From contig JACVYH010000001.1 of NCBI GenBank assembly GCA_014964245.1, forward strand, positions 5,848,001 through 5,912,000: a stretch of 64,000 nucleotides of DNA, given 5' to 3'. Shown here in pieces: positions 22,087 to 34,381 of the stretch (its first letter is position 1; each line of letters starts with the position of its first letter). A program made the translations under genes and the position numbers. Origin of the DNA: Nannizziopsis barbatae. Lineage: Eukaryota; Ascomycota; Eurotiomycetes; Onygenales; Nannizziopsiaceae. The notes under the pieces were generated by a model, which was not told the DNA's origin, did no database searches, and worked only from the letters and a program-made list of their open reading frames with translations.

Positions 22087-23821
22087 ATGTCTTCTATGAT
22101 AACGGCTACCACATGGGTGCGCCGTGGGGTCGCAACTCAGTTCCCGGAGAAATATGAGATAGATGAGGACGAAATCAACAGAATATCAGAGCTTGCGAGA
22201 GTTCAGCTTGAAGATGCCAAGACTGATCTTGAAGCCGCGCGGGGAGAGCAAGAGGATGAAGAGATGGATGTGGATGGAGGAGAAACCGGTGCTGAAACCT
22301 CTTCTAAAGCTGCAGGCAAATCTGCGGGCAAAGAGGCTGCTAAAAGGTCAGATCTCCTGGTTCAGGAATTCAAATTGCTTTTCAAAACCCCGTTTGCTAA
22401 CCATTCCGGTCTATAGTGAAAATACTCAGGATGACGATGACGAACTAAAAGAATATGGCATGGAACATTATGATAGCGATCCTGTCGACGAAGACGGCGA
22501 GGAAGTCACGATGTTCGGGAATGTCAAGTCACTCGCATATCATCAGCCGCACGAAGCAGATCCATATCTCGTAGTACCCGAAGGCGAGGATTCAGATGAT
22601 GATAGAGAAGAGCTACAAATTCTACCAACAGACAACCTGATACTTGCTGGGAAAGTCGAAGATGAAGTAGCTCATTTGGAAGTATACGTGTATGAGGACG
22701 CGGAAGACAACCTCTATGTGCATCATGATATCATGCTTCCGGCCATACCGCTGTGCGTGGAATGGCTGGATATACCTGTCGGGAGAGGAACGGAAAATCG
22801 CACACACGGAAACTTTGTGGCGGTTGGTACAATGGAGCCTGATATTGAAATTTGGGATCTAGATGTGGTGGATTGCATGTATCCCAATGCAATCCTAGGA
22901 CAAGGAGGTGAGGATGAAAATGCGGACGTCAAGTCGAAGAAGAAAAAGAAGAAATCAAAGAAGGCGAACGACGCATATCATATTGATTCAGTGCTGGCTT
23001 TGGCTGCGAATAGGCAACATCGAAACCTACTTGCTTCCGGGTCGGCAGATCAAACCGTCAAATTATGGGATTTGAATACATTGAAATGTGCCAAATCTTA
23101 TGCGAACCATTCGGACAAGATTTGCTCCCTAGATTGGAACCCGAAAGAGTCCACCGTTCTACTGAGCGGTAGTTACGACAAAACCGTTGTGGCAGCCGAT
23201 ATGAGAGCACCGGAAGCGAAGGCAGCTCGCTTCCGTGTGGACAGCGACGTTGAGACTGTACGATGGGATCCTCACGACACGAACTTGTTCTACATTACTA
23301 CAGACGGCGGGATGGTGTACTGCCACGATATCCGCAACGCATCCGCCAACTCCGAGACGGTAAAACCGCTGTGGACCCTTCAAGCCCACGACAAATCCGT
23401 GTCCGCTTTTGATGTCAACGCTAGCATTCCAGGCTACATTGTGACAGGTTCCACAGACAAACAAGTCAAGCTCTGGAACGTCCAAAACAACAAACCGAGC
23501 ATGGTGGTGTCGAGAAATTTGGAAGTCGGTAAAGTCTTTTCTACCACCTTCGCTCCCGATACCGAAGTCAGTTTCCGTTTGGCGGTAGCCGGAAGTAAAG
23601 GCGTTGTACAGGTTTGGGACACGTCTACCAACGCGGCTATCCGCAGGGCGTTTGTGGATCGCGTGAGTGCTTCAGTACAGATCAATGAAACCAAAGAAGA
23701 GAGGTTAGTAGGGATCGCACGAGATGATGGTGACGATTCGGAGTCCGAGGAGGAGGTGAATGCTGAAGGTAGACCAGCGGGAGGTGCGCGGGATGGATGG
23801 GAATCAATGGACGAGGATTAG
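22087..23821 (+). CDS. PWP1: WD40 ribosome-biogenesis protein Pwp1
   Basis: A nucleolar WD-repeat protein of early 60S assembly (periodic tryptophan protein 1). Exons 22087..22346 and 22417..23821 give 554 aa, phase 2 join. The start MSSMITATTWVRRGVA followed by PEKYEIDEDEI is typical of the family. Acidic segments flank YGMEHYDSDPVDEDGEE and GEDSDDDREEL. WD repeats include VGTMEPDIEIWDLDVVD, ASGSADQTVKLWDLNT, LSGSYDKTVVAADMR, VTGSTDKQVKLWNVQ and VAGSKGVVQVWDTS. A Lys-rich insertion (SKKKKKKSKK) may be a nuclear or nucleolar signal. The C-terminal tail is acidic. Length and order match the yeast and human proteins. Confidence 0.93.
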
Positions 23822-26395
23822 ATAGGCTTGCTTTTTACTCGCAGTAAGCAAACTAATCGATCCTCAGCAAACCGATCTGGTGCTACATGAGCCGATTTTT
23901 GGTTCAGGAAGGAGTTTGATTCGGGTGTCCGCATACTCCGTTTTGTGTATTCACTTATGGTTGAAAAAAAGTTTTTGCGGATGATAGTAATACCCCAAAC
24001 TTGTTCGTTTTCAATTTCGGTGTCATCGCTAATTCAGCCTGGTACTCAATGGGTCTGTGCAGTGGTACAGATTTGTATACAACACTTCATCATTTGATTC
24101 GCAAAGGTAAGAGAAACGACAGGGGCAATTGCCAATTTTGGTGACGGACCATTGTCATGATCCATGCAGATATGCGTCTTTATTTCTCCTTGCAAGAGCC
24201 CCAGGTTTCTAAAACGGTGCGTTATGAACAGGGGATGCGCATAAGTTTCTATAATTATCTCATAGCCGATTTGCGGTGGCTTTTGTAGACTTTCCGTCGC
24301 GGAGGTGATCCCAACCAATCCGCCAACGTTGCGACCATGGGAATTTCCATCGACTCTTTCAAAATTTCCTTTAATCTCCGCTGCTATTCACATTAACCAA
24401 TCACTTCCATGTACTCCTACCGAGTAGAAATTCGAGGGTTGGTCTGCCAGATCAGTGGTCTTATAACGGAATCATTGTCTATCATCTGGCAAGCGGCATT
24501 GGTTAGTGTAGTTATGTAACTTATGTGCTCCGTATGCAAGTCCAAACGAACATTGAGCTTTCGGCCGTCAGGCTCGCCCGTCGCGATCGCGGGGCCACGG
24601 CGCCACACAATGTTGGTTAACGGTGAGGGCCGGGGGCTAAAATGCTGCTTTGATGCCTAACAAAGGGTGTTTTGTTACCTAAAAAAAATTGTATCGCATC
24701 ATTGTGCATAGATTCGCCAGGTTATCTCCCATTATTCTCTTTATGAGCATCGACAAAAACGACGAAAAGGGTCCCTTTCAATCTCAAAGAAGACGATGAA
24801 GTCCGAAGAAGGATTATCAGGCCCCTTTTTGTTATTTTAAAGGGCCTCGGCAGGGCTAAAACGGATCGACAGAAGAAAGATCCCCCTTCATCTTTGAACG
24901 AAACGTTTCATGAATCAGCATTTGCACAGGTTGCAGTGGCTTGACCTCACATGCGGTTACGCCCTTCTGGAAACCAGACTATTTTGAAGTCCTTATGCGA
25001 TTCCCACATGAGTGTTTTGACCAGGATGGAAGGGCAAGGGGCCTCAGGTGCTGGCATGAGAGGGTAGTATTGGGCGTTTTTGAACTCTGACCTGCATATG
25101 TAGTCCAGTCTGCTAGGGCACGCTGGCCCTGCGCATGCTTTACCTGAGAGCAGGTAGGTAGAAATGATGGAGGCAATATTGGCCCGATGCAGACCACCAT
25201 GTCGGAAAAATATTTAACAGGGAGGCATTCGCGATGCTCGCATGATCTCCAAATAGGTCAGTTGAGTTGCTTCTGGAAGCGTTCTGGGGCAACACGCCGT
25301 TGCCGCTGTTGGCTTGGCTTCGGTCTTGGCCTCGTGCTTGCACATGATCTTGGCGTAATTACAATTCGAGAGGCTGTATTGAAACCCGGCAAAATGCCAG
25401 GGTGGGTAAGCCATTTGGTCCAATCGTATCGCTAGATTTGGAGTTTACGCTGAGTCAGTGTTCCAGGCACCCTTGGTGGCACCGTTTTGGCCCTGTAACG
25501 GCCGTATTTTTGCAGAATCTTCATGCCGACTAGTCCTGTTCCGGTCAAGCGGGCCACCCACATGATAGGGGTTAAACTGTTTTGTTTCACGATGTTTGGC
25601 TGAGTTTCTTGCCTGGTGGGGGGAAGACTTTTAACCAGACAGCCCGGAACCTCCAGGCACTTTAGGCTGTTTTTTCTTACTTTCTAGGCGGTTTAGGGAT
25701 GTGTCAGCCCTCAACTGCTCAGGCTCGTTCCCTCCCCCCCCCTGGTCCCTGGAAGTCTAAGGCCCACCAGCCACCTTGCACCCGATGGGTCCTCCCTGAC
25801 ACGGTCCATCTGCACCACTCACAGGCCACTGGAGTCACTCCACCCACCCACAGCACACACGTCCTCTACTAGTCCGATCGGTTTCCTCAATTCCCCTTTA
25901 CTCGTGTTTCCTCTTCCCTTTCTTCTTCCTCTCTGCTCTTCCACCTTCTGTTTCTTCTTTCTCCTCCCTTGTTTCTCGTGGTCACACTCCTTCAGGCCTC
26001 GTGGACATCTTTTTCTTTTCTTCTTGTGAATCTTTCTTCGGCAGCGTCCTGGTCGTCGCTCATTTCTACACACTCCCTCCCACTCTGCCGCTAACCGCCG
26101 AAGAATTCTCACTCGGAATCCGTCTCTCCTTCACACACGGTTTCCTGCTTGAGTGTACTAGAAGTATTGCTGTGCAATACCAGTCCTCTCCCTTCTTCGA
26201 ACAATTGATCTCTCTCGCAATTTCCACCATCGCAGCTGGCTACAGGAACACATCTATACCTACCTACCCATTGAGAAGCAGACTGGTCGAGAACCAGCTC
26301 CACTAAAAGAAATTTCTTCCACCATTGCCACTGGGATAAGAGCAACACTACCTCGAACGAAACAATCTCTCGATAGATAGTCAAAGAACCTCAAG
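23822..26395. other. 2.6-kb intergenic region
   Basis: There is no convincing gene. It begins with the PWP1 3' UTR. From about 25800 to 26120 the plus strand is strongly pyrimidine-rich (CTTCCTCTCTGCTCTTCCACC and similar), the likely promoter and long leader of the next gene. A run of C is at about 25734-25742. A 9-mer near-miss TACTCCGTT is at 23934. Confidence 0.45.
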
Positions 26396-27142
26396 ATGTC
26401 TAGCTCACCGTCAATCATGAGGGCGTTCACTAAACGTCAGAAGCGACCGAAGGTATCAGCGCCAATGCCAGTTCGGGAAGGCCAGGTCAGATTCGCTCCG
26501 GGCACCATAGATCGCTCTCGAATTTCTCCTGCTGTTGAGCTCCTTTCTTCCACGAACATTCTCGCTTATACTGCGCCGGATCTTCCAATCAAGGGGTCAA
26601 CTGGCTCGTCTTCGTCGTCATCTGCGTCATCGTCCGTCCGTTCTGCCGATGACCTCGACATGCCTAACTATTCGCCAATTACCTCTCCATCTACTTCGTC
26701 AAGGGATGGATCCCCTGTTTCTACTGAACCCAGTGTTGGTTATTTCGATAAACGAGCAAAGCCAAGTGCCCGATCTTCGGCTTCTTCCTCACAGTCCAAG
26801 GATGGCCCGCCTCCAATTCCGCAAAGGGCTTTGTCGCATACTAAGTCCCATCCAAACTTCCCCATTGCGACAAGAATGGGTCTTCCCCCCGTCTCACTCA
26901 ATGGCGCACTCGCAGAACCAACTCATCCCTTTGGAAAAGAGCTAGCGCAAGTCAACGAGGCTGCCGAGCAGTTCACCCGCCACATACATGAAGAGGAGCA
27001 AGAGCTGATGCATAAGGGACTCAAGAAATTCGGTGTGGAAGATTACATTTACGAAATTCAAGACCTCTACGAAACCTACTTCGGAAACGAGGCCACCCAA
27101 GTCGACCAACAGGACTCTATGGGTGCTTCAAGCTGGATCTAG
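26396..27142 (+). CDS. Unrecognised mostly disordered protein with a conserved-looking C-terminal segment
   Basis: A single-exon gene of 248 aa starting MSSSPSIMRAFTKRQKRPK. I do not recognise it. The N-terminal 45 residues are basic (KRQKRPKVSAP) and could enter the nucleus. Residues 65-165 are Ser/Pro-rich low complexity, with a PPPIPQRALS stretch that resembles an SH3-ligand motif. The last 70 residues (HPFGKELAQVNEAAEQF ... EDYIYEIQDLYETYF) are helical and acidic and look like the folded, conserved part. Coding likelihood rests on the long open frame, the pyrimidine-rich promoter in front and codon usage like its neighbours. Confidence 0.7.
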   Translation: MSSSPSIMRAFTKRQKRPKVSAPMPVREGQVRFAPGTIDRSRISPAVELLSSTNILAYTAPDLPIKGSTGSSSSSSASSSVRSADDLDMPNYSPITSPSTSSRDGSPVSTEPSVGYFDKRAKPSARSSASSSQSKDGPPPIPQRALSHTKSHPNFPIATRMGLPPVSLNGALAEPTHPFGKELAQVNEAAEQFTRHIHEEEQELMHKGLKKFGVEDYIYEIQDLYETYFGNEATQVDQQDSMGASSWI

Positions 27143-29133
27143 GAGTGACGAAATAAGGCACTCGCTCCCAGCCACCTCTCTTGAACCGATATGGCCTGGA
27201 TCGAAACGTCTATGACCTACGATTCATCGGCTAGAGATCAGCCAACCACAAAAACCACCTTTTCCTTACATCTTTGGCGTTGCTGGCTCTCGGACGCATC
27301 CTTACACAATCGAATCCTTCCCGAATCACAACCAGTTCCCGATTATCAGCCAGACTTTGACGATCGCTTACTATCTATTCTATTCTATGTTGATATTATT
27401 TTTTTTTAATTCCACGTCACTCATTATCACCCTTTTAACTGACATTTGTTACGATATGATCCTATTTTATGATGATCGGGGATGCATCGGCTGCGCTGGG
27501 CTAGGTATTCTGTTATGTTTTATTCATAGTGTTATTAGGTAGTTAGGCTTCCTTACCATTAGCATAGCTTTTCAATTGCTGGCAGGGTAACTCAAAATGT
27601 TTGAATTCTAAACTGGTCCTGAATCAAAATCTCAACTTGTGCTTTGTACTCCCTACTGCTTGTCCTCTCTGATGCGATTCTAAGACACACCCCGCGTCTT
27701 GACCCCAGCCAAAAGCGCCCCCAAAAACTCTCACGAGCTTCAGCATAGAGTCTGCCATCGACCAGCTCTTCCTAAGCTGCGTCATAGTTCTGCGCCTCCT
27801 GTGTTTCAAGCATTAACTATTGATTCCTTCCAGTTTCAAACTTGAAACGCATAGCATTTTGATCAAAAGATTAATGATGAATAGCTATCAGATTTCACAG
27901 CTTTTTTTTTCCTCATTAGATACTTGTCTTGACTACTCCGTACATAACTAGAGTAAATTGTTTGCTGGTGCTATGCGCCTTCACCCAAGGCTCACGTCAG
28001 CCAGTCAAATGCTCAAGCCAGCCCTTCTGCCGCATGTTTGCTATGTGCAAAATCATCAAGACACTGCGCATCTCATACAGAGCACTCCATACCGAGTACA
28101 ATTAATTCATATCAACCAGATGGAGAGGATCTGCTTCGACCGCCAGTGAGAAGTCGATTGGTCAGTTGGGTATCAAAGCTTCCAACAGAATCTCGGGCCT
28201 TGGCGTGAAAGTCAAAATTTCCACTTCTGGCTGACCGATGCAGGAAGCCGCCTGAAAACCAGTCCGCTTTATTTTGGTTTCTATCAATAGCATCTTGTCC
28301 TCAAAGCAACACAGGCTGCAAATGCTCTTCTCTGCCTATTATTTCAGGAAACCCTAGCCGACCGATTCCTCTGGTTGACGGTAAAGACCCACGCCATTTC
28401 TGCGTCTGCAACTGTTGCTCTTGCTCTTGCACACGCTCACCTAAATACCCCTCATTGTTAACAAACCAATCTGCTAATCTGTCTCAAGCACTACAAAGGA
28501 GGCCGGTAGGGATCTTTCCGCCTACACCTCCTTTCTTGAGAAGGGGCATACTTCTACTCGAATATGTTGACGGGATCTCCGGCAAAATCGCAGCCAGAAA
28601 ATAACTGCAAAACCTGCTGTTCATGACACCTGGCTGCGTGAAATTGAAACGTTAGACCTTGGCCTATATTGCAAAGTTTCTCCTGCCTTAGTTACTATGC
28701 GCGACTACGGTTTATAACCAACCTACTCCTACCCTTATTGCATCCTTATTACGTACGGCGGGAATGCAGTCATTATATCCTTTCATGTCGGTCAAATATC
28801 TTTGACCTTCTCCTCCTGTGGACTAAAGAAAGGGAAGATCTCAAATGACCACCTGAATTCTCAACACGGGCTGCGGATAATTCACTCCTTCTTCCTGGAT
28901 TCTTGTCCGCACACCCATGTCGTTCATTTGGTTCTTGGTACTTCCCCTGACTTCTCAAATAAGAAGAAATAGCATTCCATACCTGCTAGTTGCAATCAGC
29001 CATCATGATCTCCCAACCGATGGCCTGTGCACAACCGTCACAGGCAGCACCTTTGTGTCTACATATTCGGATGGGATCTCTCTGAGAAGTTGAACACAGA
29101 CCATACACCTAGGGATAGTTGGCATTGGAAATG

Positions 29134-29154
29134 TATGTATGTATGTACATACAT
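29134..29154. repeat. (GTAT)n/(CATA)n microsatellite
   Basis: TGTATGTATGTATGTACATACATT. Forms a near-palindrome around GTAC; similar clusters occur at 29310-29365, 30150-30170, 49321-49350, 49770-49785, 54160-54172 and 61959-61972. Confidence 0.8.
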
Positions 29155-29514
29155 TAAATGGCGGCGCACCAAACGTTCTAAGTGTGATTGGCAATTTCGT
29201 ATGCCAAAATTTATACTTCGGAAGCAAGCAATCCGTCAGAATTCCGCTGATTGTACGGAGTACCTAAGTCTACTATCCTGGCCTTCATTAAATAAAGACC
29301 GACTGCATGTATGTACGGCATGTATGTATATATGTACCTTCATCTACTATAGATACATACATATGATGATAATAATTCGACATGAACTTCCCTAGACCGA
29401 AAAGCCAATGCCCTGAGTCTTAAGATCCGGAAGACTCCCATTTCCATCTTGTTCTGGGCGGGTATGTGAGGACATGCCAATAGAATCCCATCAGCCTTGG
29501 GTTCGAGCCAGATG

Positions 29515-29540
29515 GTTGATAGTTGATAGTTGATAGTTGA
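29515..29540. repeat. Tandem 7-mer (AGTTGAT) repeat
   Basis: About 3.7 copies of the unit AGTTGAT in tandem. Confidence 0.85.
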
Positions 29541-30365
29541 AATGAATCATGTATAATCTCAAACCCTAGACTATCCATATTTCGAAGGGAAGTCGAATCG
29601 ACTGGAAGCTCTTGGACCACCTGCAGTGTGTAACTCCGAACCGGAACACCCGGGTTGCGAAATTTCCCTCTTTGGCAAGACTTTGAAAATGGCTGGAGGT
29701 GAGGATTCACCTGGCTGAGCCAAGCCCATGGATTGTTTCTTCTATCCCTCTAACAGCTTTTTGATTGACCAATGGTCGCGGCCAATACCTTGCTACTCCC
29801 CAACTTGCAACTGTGGTTTGCAGCTTGGTATACTTAGTTATAACATCCATTCCAACCATACGGCATATTGTCTAGCATTTAAGGAGCAATTTGGCCACTA
29901 TATCTGTATCTCGGTGGCTAGGACCGAAACCTCTTCCGTCCCTAAGATCGTATACCCCACAAATGGAGGCCGTTCAGCGCCAGGTACCATGGAGAGCTTG
30001 ATTCAGATGATTTTGTATGGAACAGCGCAAGGGGGTTTCATGCCTAGAGTATTTTACACGGGAGTGAAGCAATGCAAAATTTATTTCGGATCATTCTGGT
30101 GGAAACGACTGGTTACGGGGTAACTAATTTCATTTGAAAAGTACTGAATGTATGTATGTACATGTATACAGTCATTTACATGCCTCTTGACATCCTGGGC
30201 AGGAGTAATTGAAGCCTCTAGCATAAACATTAAGTTCCTTATCTACCATAATTTTCTGCAATAATGTACAGCCGACATATGATATAAATATCGATTCCCT
30301 AGCAGAAGGAATAGGAGAAGCAAAACCATGGCTATTATTGTTCCATGTGTAACCATCCGCGGGAC

Positions 30366-30782
30366 TCAGAATACCATAGTCCACAGAACCAAAAAGAGAG
30401 CGGCGAAAGACAACCCAGAATCATATCCCAACGGACCCCCCGCAGCGGACGCTTTGGCGCGCGGAAGATTGCAAGACCACGTCCATACACTTGTTAAGTT
30501 ATGTTCCTTGCCTACACTCTTTACACAGAAGCCGAACTCGCGGTTGATGGCGCGTTTCGTGCCGTCGTGGGCAGGAGTTGGCTCGAAATAGCTTTCTGGG
30601 AGTCGACACCAGGCATAACAGTTATCGATCATACCGACTGGACTTTCACGGCAGCATTTGGTCATACGCGGGTCGCTTGCGGTGACGGCGGGGAGATAGC
30701 AGTAATTGATCGACGAATCCACGCCGGGGAGGAGGTCCGGACCACCGCGGGGACTGCACGAGCTTGGAAAGGAGGAATTCAT
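30366..30782 (-). CDS. Possible Cys-rich small protein with GPI-type C terminus
   Basis: An open frame of 138 aa from ATG 30782. It has eight cysteines, spaced as C..C...CC...C-x4-C...C...C (TKCCRES, DNCYAWC, GFCVKS, WSCN). This spacing resembles small Cys-rich fungal surface proteins. The end (LSFAALFLVLWTMVF) is hydrophobic with no residues after it, as in GPI-anchor signals. A TATATA at 30845-30850 lies about 63 bases upstream on the correct strand. Against it, no signal peptide is seen at this start, so a 5' exon may be missing. A plus-strand frame overlaps but lacks such features. Confidence 0.4.
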   Translation of the reverse strand: MNSSFPSSCSPRGGPDLLPGVDSSINYCYLPAVTASDPRMTKCCRESPVGMIDNCYAWCRLPESYFEPTPAHDGTKRAINREFGFCVKSVGKEHNLTSVWTWSCNLPRAKASAAGGPLGYDSGLSFAALFLVLWTMVF

Positions 30783-32240
30783 TGCGATCTTGCCAGTTTG
30801 TCTGTCGCTAGCGCAAATTTGGAAGACTTTGGCCGGGAAAAGGCTATATAGGAGGAGAAAAGTAGGCGCTTCACAGGGCGCTAATCAAGTCTGAGGATGG
30901 TTTGGGCTATGGCTTTCTTGCGGGATAGTGAGAATCACAGCTCGAGACAATGTAGAGTGATGATTGATCTATCAAGCGCCTTTTCTGGTATATATGCAAT
31001 CGAAATGTTGATCGATTGCACTGGTCAAAGTAGGGGCTTCATGCGAGTGCCCTAAAAAGGGGCACCCGGATGCAACCAACATGAGTCGGTAAGCAGGGGT
31101 TCTGAAAACAATGTCACCTACGAGAGCGCACAGGAAATATCCCATACAATGGGACAAATGCCAAGGAGGATATTGAGGGTATAGCCAGCGACTTGGGGCC
31201 GCAACTTCTGGATCAGTTCCTTGTTGTGGTCGACGGGACAGGGATTGTTGCTTTGGTCGAAAAGTGATAGTTATCAACTAGTCGCACGTTTTGGTCCGGA
31301 GAAGGAATAGCTCGTGAATCAATTGCACCAACGACGGCCCGGGCTTTCAGTCGTTGGCGTAGGCCTAAAGACTATTATCCTACATACCTGTCTTGACGCG
31401 GTACAGAGTACTCCGTACTGAACACCCGCTTCGATTGACTCGCCCGGCGCCTGCTCTATTTGTTCATCTTGTTTTTTCCCCCCTTTTTTGGCTAAGCTTC
31501 ATTTTCCTCTATTGTTCATAGCACTTGCAATCTCGACCAGGAATGTATAAATCAAGTCTTCTTGCAGCTGGAGAGCATGCATATGAACCAAGCGAGGTCG
31601 GGTCACGTCTTGGATGCCAAGGCTTCCAGAGTCCGCGCTAAGACCAAAGAGGTCGCTTAAGTAATCCTCATCTGTTCCAGGTCACGTGCATGTACTTGCT
31701 GATTAATTTCGCTCACCGCCCGCATTTTTGGGTTTTTTTGTGGGATTTTGGCGGATCCACGAAAGAGAAAGTCTTTTTTTCCCTCCAACTTCACCAGACA
31801 AATCCCGATGAATTCGCGTCGTGTGTCGTGGGAAATTTCTTCTCCCTTCATCAGAGATATCTTCAATCATTTATTTTGCTAGTTTTTTTTCCAATTATCT
31901 GCTTTCATCTATTCATCCTATAATGCTTGATCTTGTCTTTTGCGAGTTGACAGCTTATTCGTCTCAGACGCGTTTCATTTTAAGCCGAGATAGCTCAGCC
32001 GTACGAACCGCTCATCATTCCGACGAAATAGCCAGCACACTTGAGAGACTTATGCGACTGTAGTCTCCGAGCTGCGTTAGGGTGTTTGTGTTTATTCGTT
32101 CACCTCGACTCTCGACTTGAGCGAGACACTCGACCCTTGTGTGTTGGGCCTCTTCAACCCGCCCACACGACCGTGACCAGGCGCCGGAACGTCACCTTCT
32201 AAACCACCTCCCGAGTTGACGGCGCTTGGAACCACGGAAA
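30783..32240. other. Gene-poor region, right part, and RRN3 promoter
   Basis: About 1.46 kb without a supportable gene. It contains the overlapping element TACAGAGTACTCCGTA (31402-31417) and a CACGTG E-box at 31683-31688. The last 400 bases are the RRN3 promoter and leader, with T-rich stretches. Confidence 0.4.
31402..31417. repeat. TACAGAGTACTCCGTA near-palindrome
   Basis: One exact TACTCCGTA (31409-31417) preceded by a one-mismatch inverted copy, the same arrangement as at 8330-8343. Confidence 0.85.
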
Positions 32241-34381
32241 ATGGCCAAATTCCAATCGGCTCAGACTGGCACACCCAGTTCCTCCGCCTCATCGATGCCG
32301 GCTAAATCCATCCTGAAAACGTCGGGCCCCATGAACCAGAAACGAAAGAAGCTTGACATGATGGACCTTGGCTCGGACTCTTCCGCCGGGTCCGAAGCCG
32401 GTATCGCCCTGGCACCGAGCAAGAAGCGAGTCAGGGTAACTTTCGAGATGGATATCGATCAGAAAAGCTTCAGTCTAGAAAAAAGCGTCACGCAAGAACG
32501 AAACGCTCTCGCCAACGAGAAAAGTGTAGCTTTGGTTCGTGAAGAAGTCAATCGCGCCATCCAGCGTCGATTTATGGGCGATAGTGATTCGTATGACCGA
32601 CTAAAAGAGATGTTCTCTATGGACCCGAAGGCATTGGAGGATGATGGAACATCCGTTCATGATTTGCCATCACCTACTTCGTTGAAAAATCATTTGCTAG
32701 GCCTATTGTCCGCAATCTCCACACTCGATAGCAGGTGCAGTGGTCTCGTACATGCGGTCCTTAAAAGCGAATGGGTTGGGAGAGATGAGGCATATGTCAA
32801 ACTCTTCATCAAATTCTTGGGAACCTTGGCCGCCGCCCGTGGTGGATACTTGACTGCGGTGCTGCAGATGCTAGTAGATCTTTTACGTCAAGGTACGATG
32901 CCCTTTTCATTCTCTTTATATCTACACGTATGCTGACATGTTTGTGTTTTGTAGTTCCTGCTGGCGCTGGCAGACTTCCTGGATACCCCGCTGTTCCAAA
33001 TTCCGAAATTTACAATAGGGTTCACGTTGCACTACAGTATATTATTCAGTTAATTCCTGCTGGCAGTGCTACTTTAGCAACTACACTAGCCTCAAGTTTT
33101 CCTCACGAAACAGATACCTCAAAAAGACACATCATATTCACCCGAAATCTAATCACCATCATTGACTATGCACCTGAATTACGATCGGATATTCTCGCTT
33201 TGATAACAGAGAAAATGGTCAAAATTGACGTGCAAATCCAGGTCGACCTCGAAGAACTTGCAGACGAAATGGCGGATGAAGCATTGTCATTTGACGATGA
33301 CGAATCAGACAATGAAAGTGTCATGAGTGAGGACGAGGATGCTGATCCGGAAATGCAAGCATTTAAACAATTGAAGGAGAATGTCAACAAGATCGACCAC
33401 ATGCTTGATATACTATTTGAATACTATGCCGATTTTTTTGACGGCAATGGAGATGAGAAGCAGAATAATCTAGATCTTCTCCTAGCTCACTTCCGAAGCA
33501 TAATTCTCCCCACTTACCGCTCTCGCCATGCCCAATTTCTCTTATTCCATTTCTCCCAACGCGACCCAATCCTTATCGACCAGTTTTCAGCAGCATGTGT
33601 CGATATCATCTTTACCAAATCCCATCCTTCGGTCCTTCGCCAGCATGCCGCAGCCTACCTCGCCAGTTTTGTGGCTCGAGGCGCTCATGTAACAAGTGAA
33701 GTTGTGCGTGACGTTTTCGATCTCCTATGCAGTCACCTCGGCAAATTGCACGCTGAATACGAACCTAACTGCCGTGCGCCAGATCTCCGACGCTACGCTA
33801 CCTTCTATGCTACCGCTCAGGCGCTTCTCTACATATTCTGCTTCCGCTGGAGAGATCTCACCACCGCCGCCCAGGAGAATGACCTCAACTACATCCACGA
33901 CGAATTGGACTTGGACCAAGTTCGTTTCCCACCCAGCATCAGCGACACTCTTCACACCGTCATCCATTCCAAACTCAATCCTCTCAAAATCTGCTCTCCA
34001 TCCATCGTCCGCGAATTCGCCCGAATTGCACATCATGTCGGTTTTATGTACGTGTTTCCTCTGTTAGAAACAAACAAACGCATCCGAATCTTCACATTCC
34101 GATCTTCAATCACAATGGATCCCGGCTTCAGCCAGATCGAGCGCGAGACTCGTGCGGATCACGATTTGGGGCCACAAATGGAGGCGTATTTTCCGTTTGA
34201 TCCGTTTTATCTACCCAAAAGCCGACGGTGGCTGGAGGGGGATTATGTGGAGTGGAGAGGCGTGCCTGGCCTGAAAAATGAGGAGGAGGATGATGGAGAT
34301 GATACGGACGGCCGGCATGACGAGGAGGATGAGATTGAACATGCTACGGAGACCGATTATGATGATGACGACGAGCCATGA
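32241..34381 (+). CDS. RRN3: RNA polymerase I initiation factor Rrn3
   Basis: Rrn3 (TIF-IA) binds RNA polymerase I and makes it competent to start rRNA transcription, under growth control. Exons 32241..32892 and 32955..34381 give 692 aa. The N terminus is disordered and basic, with SILKTSGP and SKKRVRVTF. HEAT-like helices follow: HLLGLLSAISTLDSRCSGLV, SEWVGRDEAYVKLFIKFLG, joined across the intron to VPAGAGRLPGYP. An acidic insertion (FDDDESDNESVMSEDEDAD) matches the phosphorylatable acidic loop of the family. Conserved C-terminal motifs include FSQRDPILIDQFSAACVDI, FVARGAHV, QALLYIFCFRW, NPLKICSPSIVREFARIA and a patch ending LPKSRRWLEGDYVEW. The tail is acidic. Confidence 0.94.

Larger units (their letters stand above)
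27143..30365. other. Gene-poor region, left part
   Basis: 3.2 kb with only short open frames. Contains a TACTCCGTA (27934), a TACGGAGTA (29254), GTAT/CATA microsatellite clusters (29130-29155, 29310-29365, 30145-30170) and a short tandem repeat (29515-29540). I see no transposase, reverse transcriptase or terminal repeats. Confidence 0.4.

Noticed and set aside
25180..25440. Short overlapping frames in the 2.6-kb intergenic region after PWP1
   Set aside because: Both strands are open for a short distance only, with no conserved motif.
29728..30123. A 131-aa plus-strand frame in the gene-poor block
   Set aside because: No recognisable motif and no promoter or splice support.
31683..31688. 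CACGTG sites at 31683, 60433 and 60926 as targets of the NUC-1-like factor
   Set aside because: Six-base sites are expected by chance in 64 kb and none sits in a phosphate-related promoter here.
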